Assembly (NCBI RefSeq): GCF_963666665.1
Contig: NZ_OY762999.1
Span: 1,307,501-1,371,500 of the forward strand
Source: Maridesulfovibrio sp.
Lineage (GTDB): Bacteria > Desulfobacterota > Desulfovibrionia > Desulfovibrionales > Desulfovibrionaceae
Length of the DNA: 64,000 nucleotides
Direction: 5' to 3'
In this document: piece after piece, positions 50,320-59,537 of the stretch
Layout: each line of letters opens with the position of its first letter
Position numbering within the stretch: position 1 is the first letter of the stretch
Translations under genes and position numbers: made by a program
Notes under the pieces: generated by a model
What the model was told of the DNA's origin: nothing
Seen by the model: the letters and a program-made list of their open reading frames with translations, nothing else
Database searches by the model: none

Positions 50320-51329
50320 TGAGCCTCCGATTTTTTGAGTTCACACTTGCTCGACGGATTGTCAGGTGATTTTTCCGCCTTGTACAAATACCTGTCCAGA
50401 AACCGTTGATACGGAGTCCAGTTGCTCTCTGAGCTTTCTAACTTACCTAATTCTGCGAAAATTGTATTCATTTTTGCATCAATATTATCAGCAAAATGTA
50501 AAATGAACGCTTCGGGTGTCTTCGGACGCTTGGGGGCACCGAATTCATATTCGCCATGATGCGAAAGGATCAAATGTTTCAAGTGAAGCTTTAACTTTGG
50601 ATCAAGATCCCTTGATTTCTGCAGGAATGGTTCGAGGATTTCCACACCTATATGGATATGCCCCAGCAACCGCCCTTCATCAGTGTAATCGTTGGTCAGG
50701 CCACCTGAAAGTTCCCATGCCTTACCCAAATCATGAAAAATTGCTGCAGCCAGTACCACCTGACGGTCAACTTCAGGGTAATTATCGCAAATGGACATAC
50801 ATAGTTTTGCAACAGCCAATGTATGCTCCAACAGGCCGCCGACATAAGCATGGTGAACAGCCTTTGCACCGGTGGCGGTCAAAAGACGATCATAAACAGT
50901 TTGATCCTTGAGCACCTTCCGGCAGAACTTCTTCCAAGGAATATGGACCATGTGCTCTGCAATGAGGTAGTCCAGTTCCTGCATCATGTATTCGGGCTTT
51001 TCTTTGCTCGAAGGAAGAAAATCAGTGATATCCAGACCGGCATATTCAGGATTCAGGATATCAAGAACTTCCACAGTCAGCTGCGGTTTATCCCTGAAGG
51101 ATCCGACCATCCCCCCGGCAACAACAAACATTCCGGCTTCAAGAGTTGGAAAAGATTGACTTAACGGACTCCATATTTTTGCTTCAACCGCACCGGAATT
51201 ATCCTGCAAACGCAGATTCCAAAACGGACCGTTCCTTGATTCACGCAGTTGGGCATCGCCGACGAGAAAGATATCCTTGACTCTCTCCCCGTTTATAAGA
51301 TCTTTAATATATGTATATTTTTGTGACAC
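50295..51329 (-). CDS. OB-fold/HD domain 3'-5' exoribonuclease-like protein (YhaM type)
   Basis: A 344-residue protein with an N-terminal OB-fold (WNLRLQDNSGAVEAKIW) and a C-terminal HD domain (HAYVGGLLEHTLAVAKLC, AAAIFHDLGKAWEL, LILSHHGEYEFGAPKRPKTP). This is the layout of YhaM of Bacillus, a 3'-5' exoribonuclease also active on DNA. The start is GTG with AGGA ten bases upstream. It overlaps tmk downstream by 25 bases, so translation is probably coupled. Confidence 0.9.
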   Translation of the reverse strand: MSQKYTYIKDLINGERVKDIFLVGDAQLRESRNGPFWNLRLQDNSGAVEAKIWSPLSQSFPTLEAGMFVVAGGMVGSFRDKPQLTVEVLDILNPEYAGLDITDFLPSSKEKPEYMMQELDYLIAEHMVHIPWKKFCRKVLKDQTVYDRLLTATGAKAVHHAYVGGLLEHTLAVAKLCMSICDNYPEVDRQVVLAAAIFHDLGKAWELSGGLTNDYTDEGRLLGHIHIGVEILEPFLQKSRDLDPKLKLHLKHLILSHHGEYEFGAPKRPKTPEAFILHFADNIDAKMNTIFAELGKLESSESNWTPYQRFLDRYLYKAEKSPDNPSSKCELKKSEAQCSLPLKA

Positions 51330-51488
51330 TTCTTGCTATTCCTGAATTGCTTTGATACCTCGCCAACAGGCAACGTTTTTTTTAAACTTGTCAACGGCGT
51401 TTTTATATAACTGCCCGGAATTTGTATTCATAGTCAACCCACGGGAAGACTGTCCAATTATTTTTGAAATGTCCACCGGAGAAAACTG

Positions 51489-52244
51489 ATGAATATACTA
51501 CTGACCAACGATGACGGCATCCAGGCTGTAGGCCTTCGCGCTCTTTATCACGGTCTTAAAAGGGCCGGAATGAATGTCCAGGTGGTCGCTCCAGTCGCGG
51601 AACAATCCGCAGTGGGACACGCCGTATCGCTCTCTTCACCCCTTCGAGTCAAGAAATTTGAAGAAGACGGTTTTACCGGGCTGGGTGTTTACGGGACTCC
51701 TGTAGATTGCGTCAAGCTCGGACTGACCACCTTGCTGGAGACAAAACCGGACATCGTTGTTTCCGGCATCAACAGCGGAGCCAACGTCGGCGTAGATATT
51801 CTATACTCAGGAACAGTATCCGCTGCAACCGAAGGTGCGCTGATGGGTTATCCGGCCATGGCTGTTTCTTACGACAGCTTCAAACCGGAAGAACTGACCG
51901 ATCAGGGGGACTACTGCGCAGAACTGCTCAAGAAAATACCTTGGGACCGTCTGGGCGATAAAACCGTTGTAAATCTCAACTTCCCGGCAGTTCCGGTCAA
52001 GGATGCCGAGGAGCTTAAAATATGTCGTCATACACGTGTTTCATGGCAGGATTGGTATGAAGCACGTGAAGATCCGCGAGGACACAAATATTACTGGCTG
52101 AACGGTGTCATGCCCAAAGAGAAAATCAGCCCCGGTACAGACAGGGATCTGCTGACCAAAGGCCATATTACCATGACACCACTACATTTTGATTTCACCG
52201 ATCGAGAGGCAATTGCAACTCTGGAGCAAAGCTTCGGTATATAG
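51489..52244 (+). CDS. surE: 5'/3'-nucleotidase SurE
   Basis: A 251-residue metal-dependent phosphatase acting on nucleotides and short polyphosphate, usually linked to stationary-phase survival. TNDDGIQAVGLRAL (metal site), VAPVAEQSAVGHAVSL, VSGINSGANVG and YSGTVSAATEG are diagnostic. GGAG lies seven bases before the ATG. Divergent from the OB/HD gene. Confidence 0.97.
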   Translation: MNILLTNDDGIQAVGLRALYHGLKRAGMNVQVVAPVAEQSAVGHAVSLSSPLRVKKFEEDGFTGLGVYGTPVDCVKLGLTTLLETKPDIVVSGINSGANVGVDILYSGTVSAATEGALMGYPAMAVSYDSFKPEELTDQGDYCAELLKKIPWDRLGDKTVVNLNFPAVPVKDAEELKICRHTRVSWQDWYEAREDPRGHKYYWLNGVMPKEKISPGTDRDLLTKGHITMTPLHFDFTDREAIATLEQSFGI

Positions 52245-52438
52245 TCCATGTCTTTTTAAAGAGTATATGGACATTTTGTTTCTTGATAGGGTATATAGAG
52301 TGTATTTGGAACCAATTTGCGGCAACTGCAACTGAACAAGGGAAGTATGGCAAACAGAATATATTGTCTGTCAGATATAAGTTTCAGCAAAAATGCCGCT
52401 TCATCATTTAAGTATAGTTATCCACTAAGGAGGATTAC

Positions 52439-53362
52439 ATGCCACTAGTTTCGCCCAAGGAAATGTTCGAGGGAGCCTATGCCGGCGGCTATGCCATTGG
52501 CGCGTTCAACGTGAACAACATGGAGATCATTCAGGGAATCATGGAAGCGGGAAGCGAGGAGAACGCTCCCCTCATTCTTCAGGTTTCCGCCGGTGCTAAA
52601 AAATATGCCGGTTTGGGCTACATCATGAAACTCATGGAAGCTGCACTGCTGGATACAGACCTTCCGGTAGTACTTCATCTCGACCACGGCGCAAACTTTG
52701 AGATCTGCAAAGAAGTAATCGACGGCGGATTCACATCCGTAATGATCGACGGTTCACATCTTCCTTTTGAGGAAAACATCGCTGAAACCAAGAAGGTTGT
52801 TGAGTATGCCCACGAAAGGGGCGTATGGGTAGAAGCCGAACTTGGACGTCTCGCAGGCGTTGAAGAAGATGTTGTTTCCGACAAAACCATCTACACCGAC
52901 CCTGACGAAGCAGTTGAATTTGTAGAACGCTCAGGCTGCGACTCTCTCGCTATCGCAATCGGAACCAGCCATGGCGCATACAAATTCACCGGCGAAGCAA
53001 AACTTGATTTTGACCGTCTGGATAAAATCGCTTCTCTGATGCCTAACTACCCCATCGTTCTGCACGGCGCATCCAGCGTTGTTCCCGAATTTGTAGCCAT
53101 GGCAAACCAATTCGGCGGCGACATTGCCGGAGCAAAGGGCGTCCCCGAAGACCTCCTGCGCAAAGCTGCTTCCAAAGCAGTCTGCAAAATCAACATCGAC
53201 ACCGACATTCGCCTTGCAATGACTGGTGTTATCCGCAAATTCATGGCCGAAAACCCCACCGTATTTGATCCGAGGGGCTATCTGGGTGCATCCCGCGAGG
53301 CCGTTAAGGAAATGGTCCGCCACAAGATTATCAACGTGCTGGGCTGCTCCAATAAAGCATAA
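52439..53362 (+). CDS. fba: Fructose-bisphosphate aldolase class II
   Basis: A 307-residue zinc-dependent aldolase cleaving or forming fructose 1,6-bisphosphate. AIGAFNVNNMEI, VLHLDHGANFE (zinc His), SVMIDGSHLPFEEN, VEAELGRLAGVE, VLHGASS and the phosphate loop KINIDTDIRLA are intact. GGAGG lies before the ATG (AAGGAGGATTAC). gap follows after a structured spacer. Confidence 0.97.
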   Translation: MPLVSPKEMFEGAYAGGYAIGAFNVNNMEIIQGIMEAGSEENAPLILQVSAGAKKYAGLGYIMKLMEAALLDTDLPVVLHLDHGANFEICKEVIDGGFTSVMIDGSHLPFEENIAETKKVVEYAHERGVWVEAELGRLAGVEEDVVSDKTIYTDPDEAVEFVERSGCDSLAIAIGTSHGAYKFTGEAKLDFDRLDKIASLMPNYPIVLHGASSVVPEFVAMANQFGGDIAGAKGVPEDLLRKAASKAVCKINIDTDIRLAMTGVIRKFMAENPTVFDPRGYLGASREAVKEMVRHKIINVLGCSNKA

Positions 53363-53367
53363 TTTTT

Positions 53368-53400
53368 ACAGGCCGTTTTTTTAGGGAATTAACGGCCTGT
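53368..53400 (+). terminator. Hairpin after fba
   Basis: 10-bp stem ACAGGCCGTT / AACGGCCTGT. The tail is ATAATATA rather than a T-run, so termination is uncertain; TATAAT of the next promoter overlaps its end. Confidence 0.5.
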
Positions 53401-53591
53401 ATAATATAGACCAGGGACCCGCATCTTTTTAGATGCCAAAGGGAAGAATGTCTCAGGGTTTGAATCGCCGCAACCAGGGAAAATCGCGGCCCAGCTGTGT
53501 TCAAACCTCTGAAATTTTGAATATAACCGGATAAGCTAGGGAAGCTTTCCGGATTCGAGATTTCTTAGACTGAATAAGGAGAAAACAAGCA
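53400..53591 (+). promoter_or_regulatory. Promoter and structured 5' leader of gap
   Basis: TATAAT at 53400-53405 would start transcription near 53411. The leader then forms GCATCT/AGATGC (53421-53436), a long stem 53454-53464 with 53500-53511 containing GCCGC/GCGGC (53467-53471, 53486-53490), and CCGGA/TCCGG (53527-53552). The motif CCAGGGA occurs at 53411 and again at 53474. AAGGAG of gap follows at 53576. No known riboswitch class was recognised. Confidence 0.55.
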
Positions 53592-54578
53592 ATGGCTGTA
53601 AAAGTAGGTATTAATGGATTCGGCAGAATCGGGCGCTACCTCGTCCGCCTGATTCACGACAGTAAGGATTTTGATCTTGTTGCGATCAACGCCCGTGCAT
53701 CAAATGAAGACCTCGCTCTTCTTTTCAAGCACGATTCCGTTCATGGTACTTTCCATGCTGATGTAGAAGCCAACGATGACGGCTTCACCATCAACGGCAA
53801 GCAGATCAAGGTTACCAGATGCGCTCCCGGCGAGTGGATTTGGAAAGACCTCGGCTGTGATATGGTTGTTGAAACAACAGGCAAATTCCGTGACCGTGCA
53901 AGCTGTGAAAAACACATGGCCTGCGGTGCGAAGAAAGTTGTCATCAGCTCACCCGGAATTGATGCAGATCTGACTGTAGTTATGGGCGTTAACGATGCTG
54001 ATATTAAACCGGAACACAACATTATTTCCGGCGCATCCTGCACCACTAACTGTCTTGCCCCAGTTGCTAAAGTAATTAACGATGAGTTCGGTCTTGAACG
54101 CGGCCTGATGACCACTGTTCATGCCTACACCATGAGCCAGAGGGTTCTGGACGGTTCCCACAAGGATATCCGCCGTGCCCGTGCCTGCGCTGTAAACATG
54201 GTTCCCACCACCACAGGTGCAGCCAAGGCTGTAACCATGGTTATTCCCGAACTGAAAGGCAAACTGGACGGTATGTCCATCCGCGTTCCCACACCTAACG
54301 TCTCCCTTGTGGACCTTACCTGTGACCTCGGTCGCGAAACCACAAAGGAAGAAGTTAACGCCGTGCTTGCCAAAGCTGCTAACGAGCACATGGGCTACAC
54401 AGAAAAGCCCCTCGTTTCCACCGACTACCTTGGCGATACCCATGGCGGTGTTGTTGACGGTCCGCTGACCGAAGTCATGGACGGAAAAATGCTCAAGCTC
54501 ATCATCTGGTACGACAATGAAGCCAGCTTCACAAACCAGCTCGTCCGCTTGATGAACAAAGTAGCCGGAATGATGTAA
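53592..54578 (+). CDS. gap: Glyceraldehyde-3-phosphate dehydrogenase, type I
   Basis: A 328-residue NAD-dependent phosphorylating dehydrogenase. GINGFGRIGRYLVR (Rossmann), the catalytic SCTTNCLAP (Cys near 148), and VPTPNVSLVDLTC are intact; the nicotinamide/NAD specificity residue region is NARASNEDLA, slightly atypical. AAGGAG lies ten bases before the ATG. fba lies upstream; pgk and tpiA are at 26-28 kb on the other strand. Confidence 0.97.
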   Translation: MAVKVGINGFGRIGRYLVRLIHDSKDFDLVAINARASNEDLALLFKHDSVHGTFHADVEANDDGFTINGKQIKVTRCAPGEWIWKDLGCDMVVETTGKFRDRASCEKHMACGAKKVVISSPGIDADLTVVMGVNDADIKPEHNIISGASCTTNCLAPVAKVINDEFGLERGLMTTVHAYTMSQRVLDGSHKDIRRARACAVNMVPTTTGAAKAVTMVIPELKGKLDGMSIRVPTPNVSLVDLTCDLGRETTKEEVNAVLAKAANEHMGYTEKPLVSTDYLGDTHGGVVDGPLTEVMDGKMLKLIIWYDNEASFTNQLVRLMNKVAGMM

Positions 54579-54600
54579 TACCATTCCCACCGCAATGAAA

Positions 54601-54640
54601 AATCCCTCTCAGTTCTCCGGAATTGAGAGGGATTTTATTT
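54601..54640 (+). terminator. gap terminator
   Basis: 11-bp stem AATCCCTCTCA / TGAGAGGGATT (54601-54611, 54624-54634) followed by TTATTT. Confidence 0.92.
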
Positions 54641-54828
54641 GAAACAGCTTAACTCTATTAACATTCCCAGAGTATCCGCAATTTATCTGGCTACCAATTT
54701 TTCTGCTGCAAATTATTGCTCCATGTCTCAACAGTAAAAAAACACCAGCATTTCATCCAAATTGTCATTGACGTGGCAAATTTAATAACCTTCTGGATTT
54801 GTGTTTAATTTCATAGTATTTGAGTGTT

Positions 54829-55638
54829 ATGTTTGATTCTGACGGCCAACAATTAAAGGCCGATAATAAAAAATACCTTTTTGACTCCCTGCTCTTCTGT
54901 ATAATTGTAACCTGCTTCTGCTACCTTTTGTATAAGGGAACGGAATCATTAGGCTATAACTGGCAATGGTTCCGTGTTCCGGGCTTTTTTTTCAGCTTCA
55001 AAGAAGGGGACTTTATTCCCGGACCGTTACTGGAAGGACTTGGAGTTACCCTTGAAATAACTGCTTTAAGCTTTGTGCTGACCTTTATGATCGGACTGGG
55101 AACTGCAATCATGCGTTTATCCGGTTCATTCACCGCCAAAGCGATTGCCCGTATCTATCTGGAAATAATCCGCAATACCCCTCTGCTGATTCAACTCTTT
55201 TTCATCTATTTTGTAGTTGCTCCAATTATCGGCATTAATGGATTCTGGGCATCAGTAATCGCTCTCAGCCTTTTTGAAGGAGCCTATGCATCTGAAATTT
55301 TCAGGGCAGGAATCACTTCCATTGATAAAGGACAATGGGAAGCAGCCTTCAGCTTGGGCGGAGACAAAAAATTCGCTTATACAAATGTAATTCTTCCACA
55401 GGCTGTACCAAGGATCGCACCTCCCCTTGCCGGACAGGCGATAGCTCTTGTTAAAGATTCAGCACTGGTCAGTACCGTCGCCATCTACGACCTGACCATG
55501 CAGGGGCAATCAATAATATCTGAAACCTTCCTAACTTTTGAGATATGGTTTACTGTTGCAGCCATATATCTTTCGATTACGCTTTTGCTCTCGTGGGTAT
55601 TGGATAAAACCGCCCGCAAGTTCAAAAGCGAATGGTAA
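54829..55638 (+). CDS. Amino-acid-type ABC transporter permease 1
   Basis: A 269-residue inner-membrane permease of the polar amino acid family with five or more transmembrane helices (first at about residues 20-37). The EAA loop is EAAFSLGGDKKFAYTNVILPQA, and IARIYLEIIRNTPLLIQLFFIYF and EIFRAGITSIDKGQW are typical. It should form the channel for the binding proteins that follow. I chose ATG 54829 although its ribosome site is weak; a TTG three codons upstream is open. The ATPase is not in this cluster. Confidence 0.9.
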   Translation: MFDSDGQQLKADNKKYLFDSLLFCIIVTCFCYLLYKGTESLGYNWQWFRVPGFFFSFKEGDFIPGPLLEGLGVTLEITALSFVLTFMIGLGTAIMRLSGSFTAKAIARIYLEIIRNTPLLIQLFFIYFVVAPIIGINGFWASVIALSLFEGAYASEIFRAGITSIDKGQWEAAFSLGGDKKFAYTNVILPQAVPRIAPPLAGQAIALVKDSALVSTVAIYDLTMQGQSIISETFLTFEIWFTVAAIYLSITLLLSWVLDKTARKFKSEW

Positions 55639-55667
55639 TTCAAGTATCAACTATCTGGAGGAAAAAA

Positions 55668-56501
55668 ATGACCTTATGGAGAACTGTTACCGTCGGTATT
55701 GCTACCGCAATCCTGATTATGGGACTCTCTTCCGCCGTCTGGGCCGGAGATGCCAGACAAAATCTTTCACAGGACAGCACACTTGAAAAAGTCCTTAAAC
55801 GTGAAACGCTGAGAGTTGGCTTTTCCACTTTTAAACCGTGGGCTATGAAAGGCAAAAACGGCGACTTTATCGGTTTTGAAATCGATGTGGCAAAACGTCT
55901 GGCCTCGGATATGGGTGTAAAAGTAAGCTTTATCCCCACCAAATGGGACGGAATCATCCCTGCCCTGCTCACCGGTAAATTCGATATAATTATAGGTGGC
56001 ATGGGCATCACCCCCAAACGCAATCTCAAGGTCAATTTTTCCGATCCTTATGAATTCAGCGGGATGTCCATCGTAGCAAACAAAGATGTTGCTGCTGATA
56101 AATCATCGCTGGCTGATTTCAATAATGCTGAGACCCGCGTATCTGTCCGTCTCGGTACCACTGCTGAAAAAGCAGCTAAAAACTTCCTGCCTAAAGCAAA
56201 ACTCCTTAAATTCAATGATGAAGCAGCATCAATTCAGGAACTGCTCAATGGCAAGGCTGCCTGCCTCGTGGCCTCCAATCCCCTGCCAGAAACCCTTGCC
56301 AAGAAATACCCCGGCAAGCTTTATCTGCCCCTGCAGGCAGATTTCACAAGTGAACCCATCGGTTTCGCTGTACGCAAAGGGGATCCTGATTTCCTCAACT
56401 ACCTGAACAACTGGATCAAGGTCTGCAACTCCGAAGGTTGGCTCGAAGCCCGCTACAACTACTGGTTCAAAACTGAAGACTGGAAGTCACAGGTAGAATA
56501 A
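55668..56501 (+). CDS. Amino-acid-type ABC binding protein 1
   Basis: A 277-residue periplasmic solute-binding protein of family 3. The signal peptide is VTVGIATAILIMGLSSAVWA. RETLRVGFSTFKPW, GFEIDVAKRLASDMGVKV and FDIIIGGMGITPKRNLKVNFSDPY are the family core. GGAGG lies six bases before ATG 55668; an in-frame ATG twelve codons earlier would lengthen the signal peptide without a site. It follows the permease by 29 bases and ends in a strong terminator. Confidence 0.92.
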   Translation: MTLWRTVTVGIATAILIMGLSSAVWAGDARQNLSQDSTLEKVLKRETLRVGFSTFKPWAMKGKNGDFIGFEIDVAKRLASDMGVKVSFIPTKWDGIIPALLTGKFDIIIGGMGITPKRNLKVNFSDPYEFSGMSIVANKDVAADKSSLADFNNAETRVSVRLGTTAEKAAKNFLPKAKLLKFNDEAASIQELLNGKAACLVASNPLPETLAKKYPGKLYLPLQADFTSEPIGFAVRKGDPDFLNYLNNWIKVCNSEGWLEARYNYWFKTEDWKSQVE

Positions 56502-56520
56502 AAACAACTATTAGATCATT

Positions 56521-56568
56521 AAAAACAGCTTCTCTCATGACATAACTGTCGCGAGAGAAGCTGTTTTT
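56521..56568 (+). terminator. Terminator after binding protein 1
   Basis: 16-bp stem (56521-56536 with 56553-56568) beginning AAAAACAGC and ending GCTGTTTTT. Confidence 0.95.
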
Positions 56569-56750
56569 AACTATTCTACATTATTTTATAAAATTTGAAG
56601 CGACATTTATGTCTATTTAATAGACCGCTTTTAGTATTATTAAATATAGCTTACAATAAAGATGACCCATCCTAAATCACGCATTCTTTTCGACGCCAAC
56701 ACTAACATCTCTCGAAAGGAAAAAACGTATTTAAAACATCGGAGGTTACG

Positions 56751-57632
56751 ATGAATCTATGGAGAATTCTCAGTGTAAGCATCGCAATTGCAATTTTAAC
56801 GGTCAGTCTGACTTTCCCGGTTATGGCTGATGACATTGGGAGAGATTTTTCAAAAGGCGACACTCTTGAAAAAATTCTCCAACGTGAAACCATTAGAGTT
56901 GGAATTTCAATCTTTGAACCGTGGGTCATGCAAGACCAAAACGGTCAGTATGTTGGATTTGAAATAGATGTAGCCAAAAGGTTAGCTGCAGATATGGGGG
57001 TTAAAGTAGACTTCGTGCCCACGGATTGGGACACTATCATTCCCGCACTGATCGAACACGAATTTGATATCATCATATGCGGAATGAACATGACTCCCGA
57101 GCGGATTCTTAAAGTCAATTTTTCCGACCCATATGAATTCAACTCAATGTCCATTGTCGCCAATAAGAATGTAAAAACAGGCAAAATGACCCGGGCGGAC
57201 TACAATAACGCTAAAGTTGGCCCCTCACATCTTTCGGCATTAGAAGACTTCAATAGCCCCAGAATACGTATTGGAGTACGCACAGGAACAACCGCAGTAA
57301 ACGCTGTAAAGAACTACACCCCAAAGGCTGAGGCTGTTCTTTTTAAGGATGAGGAAACTTCAATCAAAGCTTTATTAAACGGAGAGGTGTGTTGCCTTAT
57401 GCTGTCTCAGCCTCTTCCGCAGATACTTGCCGAAAAATATCCTAAGAAGCTGTATCTGCCTATGGAATCCGGATTTGCCTGGGAACCCAGCGGATTCGTA
57501 GTCCGCAAGGGCGATCACGATTTTTTAACCTACCTTAACAACTGGATAAGGATCTGCGATTCTGACGGCTGGCTTAAAACTCGGTACCATTACTGGTTTA
57601 AAAGCTATCCTTGGAAGACTCAGATAAAATGA
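56751..57632 (+). CDS. Amino-acid-type ABC binding protein 2, paralogue of the previous
   Basis: A 293-residue family 3 binding protein, clearly a paralogue of binding protein 1: RETIRVGISIFEPWVM, GFEIDVAKRLAADMGVKV and VNFSDPYEFNSMSIVANKN match closely. It carries about 16 extra residues around RADYNNAKVGPSHLSALEDF, where the first paralogue runs ADFNNAETRVSVR; the insert looks like a partial local duplication. GGAGG lies five bases before the ATG. It is read with permease 2, nine bases downstream. Confidence 0.92.
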   Translation: MNLWRILSVSIAIAILTVSLTFPVMADDIGRDFSKGDTLEKILQRETIRVGISIFEPWVMQDQNGQYVGFEIDVAKRLAADMGVKVDFVPTDWDTIIPALIEHEFDIIICGMNMTPERILKVNFSDPYEFNSMSIVANKNVKTGKMTRADYNNAKVGPSHLSALEDFNSPRIRIGVRTGTTAVNAVKNYTPKAEAVLFKDEETSIKALLNGEVCCLMLSQPLPQILAEKYPKKLYLPMESGFAWEPSGFVVRKGDHDFLTYLNNWIRICDSDGWLKTRYHYWFKSYPWKTQIK

Positions 57633-57640
57633 TTTTATAA

Positions 57641-58534
57641 ATGTTTGAATCAAAAAACAAAATATCCTCCCGTGACATCCTGCTTCTGACATGTATCATG
57701 GGAGGAATTATTATAATTCTCCATCATCTTGCGCATGGCCTGAACTACAACTGGGATTGGTCCGTAATTCCTGGCTATATTGCCCGCTATGATAGTAACT
57801 CAGGCGACTGGAGAGCAGGCATGCTCACGCAGGGACTACTGGTCACCCTGCGACTTTCCCTCTGGTCTATCCTGCTGGCACTCGTTGCCGGAACCATAAT
57901 GGGAATGTGGAGAGTCAGCCCAAGACCTTTACTACGCATGATTTCCAGCAGTTATGTAGGACTGGTCCGCAATATACCGCCGCTGGTACTCATCTTTATC
58001 TTCTATTTTTTTCTCGGCGACCAAATTATGCAGTCAACCGGGATAACCGAACTTTCATACACTCTTGATGACAGTTCTTCACCTATATTAACAACCCTGT
58101 TCGGCACTGTGGAACAGCTTCCGGCTTTTCTGTCCGGAGTGCTGACTCTGGCTCTTTTTGAAGGGGCATACCTAACTGAAATTGTTAGGGCCGGAATAGA
58201 ATCCATTGATCAAGAGCAATGGGAAGCTTCAGCTGCACTGGGTTTTAACAGACGCAACCAACTGATCCACATTATCCTGCCGCAGGCCTTTTCTAGGTCT
58301 CTGCCGCCGCTGGCCGGTCAGTTTATCTCAACAATTAAAGACTCTTCCATTGTCTCGGTGATTTCCATTCAGGAGCTGACTTTCGCAGGACAGGAATTGA
58401 TGTCCGCCACTTACCGAACTTTCGAGATATGGACTCTGGTAATCATAATGTATTTTATACTTACTTTTCCTTGTTCAATCGCAGTCCGTAAGCTTGAAAT
58501 AAAAATGAACAATCACAAAGGGACGCATCATTGA
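57641..58534 (+). CDS. Amino-acid-type ABC transporter permease 2
   Basis: A 297-residue permease with the same architecture as permease 1: N-terminal helix (LLLTCIMGGIIIILHHLAHGL), LVGLVRNIPPLVLIFIFYF, and EAA loop EASAALGFNRRNQLIHIILPQA. The EIVRAGIESIDQEQW segment parallels permease 1. It lies directly after binding protein 2. No ABC ATPase follows; its last seven bases overlap the convergent HD-GYP gene. Confidence 0.9.
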   Translation: MFESKNKISSRDILLLTCIMGGIIIILHHLAHGLNYNWDWSVIPGYIARYDSNSGDWRAGMLTQGLLVTLRLSLWSILLALVAGTIMGMWRVSPRPLLRMISSSYVGLVRNIPPLVLIFIFYFFLGDQIMQSTGITELSYTLDDSSSPILTTLFGTVEQLPAFLSGVLTLALFEGAYLTEIVRAGIESIDQEQWEASAALGFNRRNQLIHIILPQAFSRSLPPLAGQFISTIKDSSIVSVISIQELTFAGQELMSATYRTFEIWTLVIIMYFILTFPCSIAVRKLEIKMNNHKGTHH

Positions 58535-59244
58535 TGTACTAGAACGGGCTGCCCCGGAGCACAAATGATCCGGGGGTCAGGCCCTTCGACAATAGTATTC
58601 CCTTGCATGAAATAATTTTCAATCTGATCTGTTATTCCCATAAATGCTTCCACAACAGCAGGATCAAACTGAGTACCGGAACAAGTTTTAATTTCATCTA
58701 TTATTCTACTGAACTCTATTGCTTTCCGATACGGACGATTACTGGCCATTGCTGAAAGAGTGTCGGCAACTGCAATAACCCTGGCCCCGAAAGGAATGTT
58801 TTCTCCCTTTAAAGCATACGGGTATCCTGCTCCATCATACCTTTCATGATGATGAAGAATTATTCCGGGAATACGATCCAGCCCGGAGACCGTAGCAACC
58901 GGCTTTACAATTTCAGCCCCCATAGCCGGATGCTTCTTTACAATTTCATACTCTTCCAGAGTCAATCGTCCTTCCTTTTTAAGAATTGAATCAGGGAGGC
59001 CGATTTTACCTATATCATGCAGGTGGCCTGCAATATGTAACAGTTCGCATTCCTGATCATTTAAACCAAGCTGCACGCCCAAGGCTTGGGCCACAACAGC
59101 TACCTCTTCTGAATGTGAACAGGTATAATGATCTTTGGCGTCAATTGCATTGCCTAACGACTCCGCAAATTGGTGAACCGTCATGCTTGCTACATTATTA
59201 TCGTATTCTTTTTTTCTATTAAAATAGTTAATTATTTTTCTCAT
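58528..59244 (-). CDS. HD-GYP domain c-di-GMP phosphodiesterase
   Basis: A 238-residue protein consisting almost wholly of an HD-GYP domain. HLHDIGKIGLPDSIL (HD at 76-77) and the GYP-containing HHERYDGAGYP (residues 132-142) are complete, so hydrolysis of cyclic di-GMP is likely. A short N-terminal tail is Lys/Arg/Asn-rich, with no receiver or sensor domain, so input must come from elsewhere. It faces the ABC cluster and the chemoreceptor gene. Confidence 0.92.
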   Translation of the reverse strand: MRKIINYFNRKKEYDNNVASMTVHQFAESLGNAIDAKDHYTCSHSEEVAVVAQALGVQLGLNDQECELLHIAGHLHDIGKIGLPDSILKKEGRLTLEEYEIVKKHPAMGAEIVKPVATVSGLDRIPGIILHHHERYDGAGYPYALKGENIPFGARVIAVADTLSAMASNRPYRKAIEFSRIIDEIKTCSGTQFDPAVVEAFMGITDQIENYFMQGNTIVEGPDPRIICAPGQPVLVHQ

Positions 59245-59537
59245 GGATCACCATTAGCTATTCGTAATTTGTAAGCGATGAACTGGAAGGCAGACTATTT
59301 TAATCGAAAATGATTGTCAATTGCATTTAAATTAAACTTTTTAAAATAAAATATAATCTTAAAAAAATCATTTATAAATCTTGATCTGTAACAAGATAAT
59401 TCACACACAAACCCTTTTTAAATACAGCCATCTACATGAAATAACGCCATTTATTCACACAAACGTAACCTTCAGGACATCTCAATGTGTCTTTATGAAC
59501 ATAAGTTGCCTCCAATTAAGTCGAGGAGGAGTCATAT
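59245..59537. other. Divergent spacer between the HD-GYP and chemoreceptor genes
   Basis: About 290 bases, very AT-rich. It must hold both divergent promoters; no clear boxes fixed and no RNA gene seen. Confidence 0.45.
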
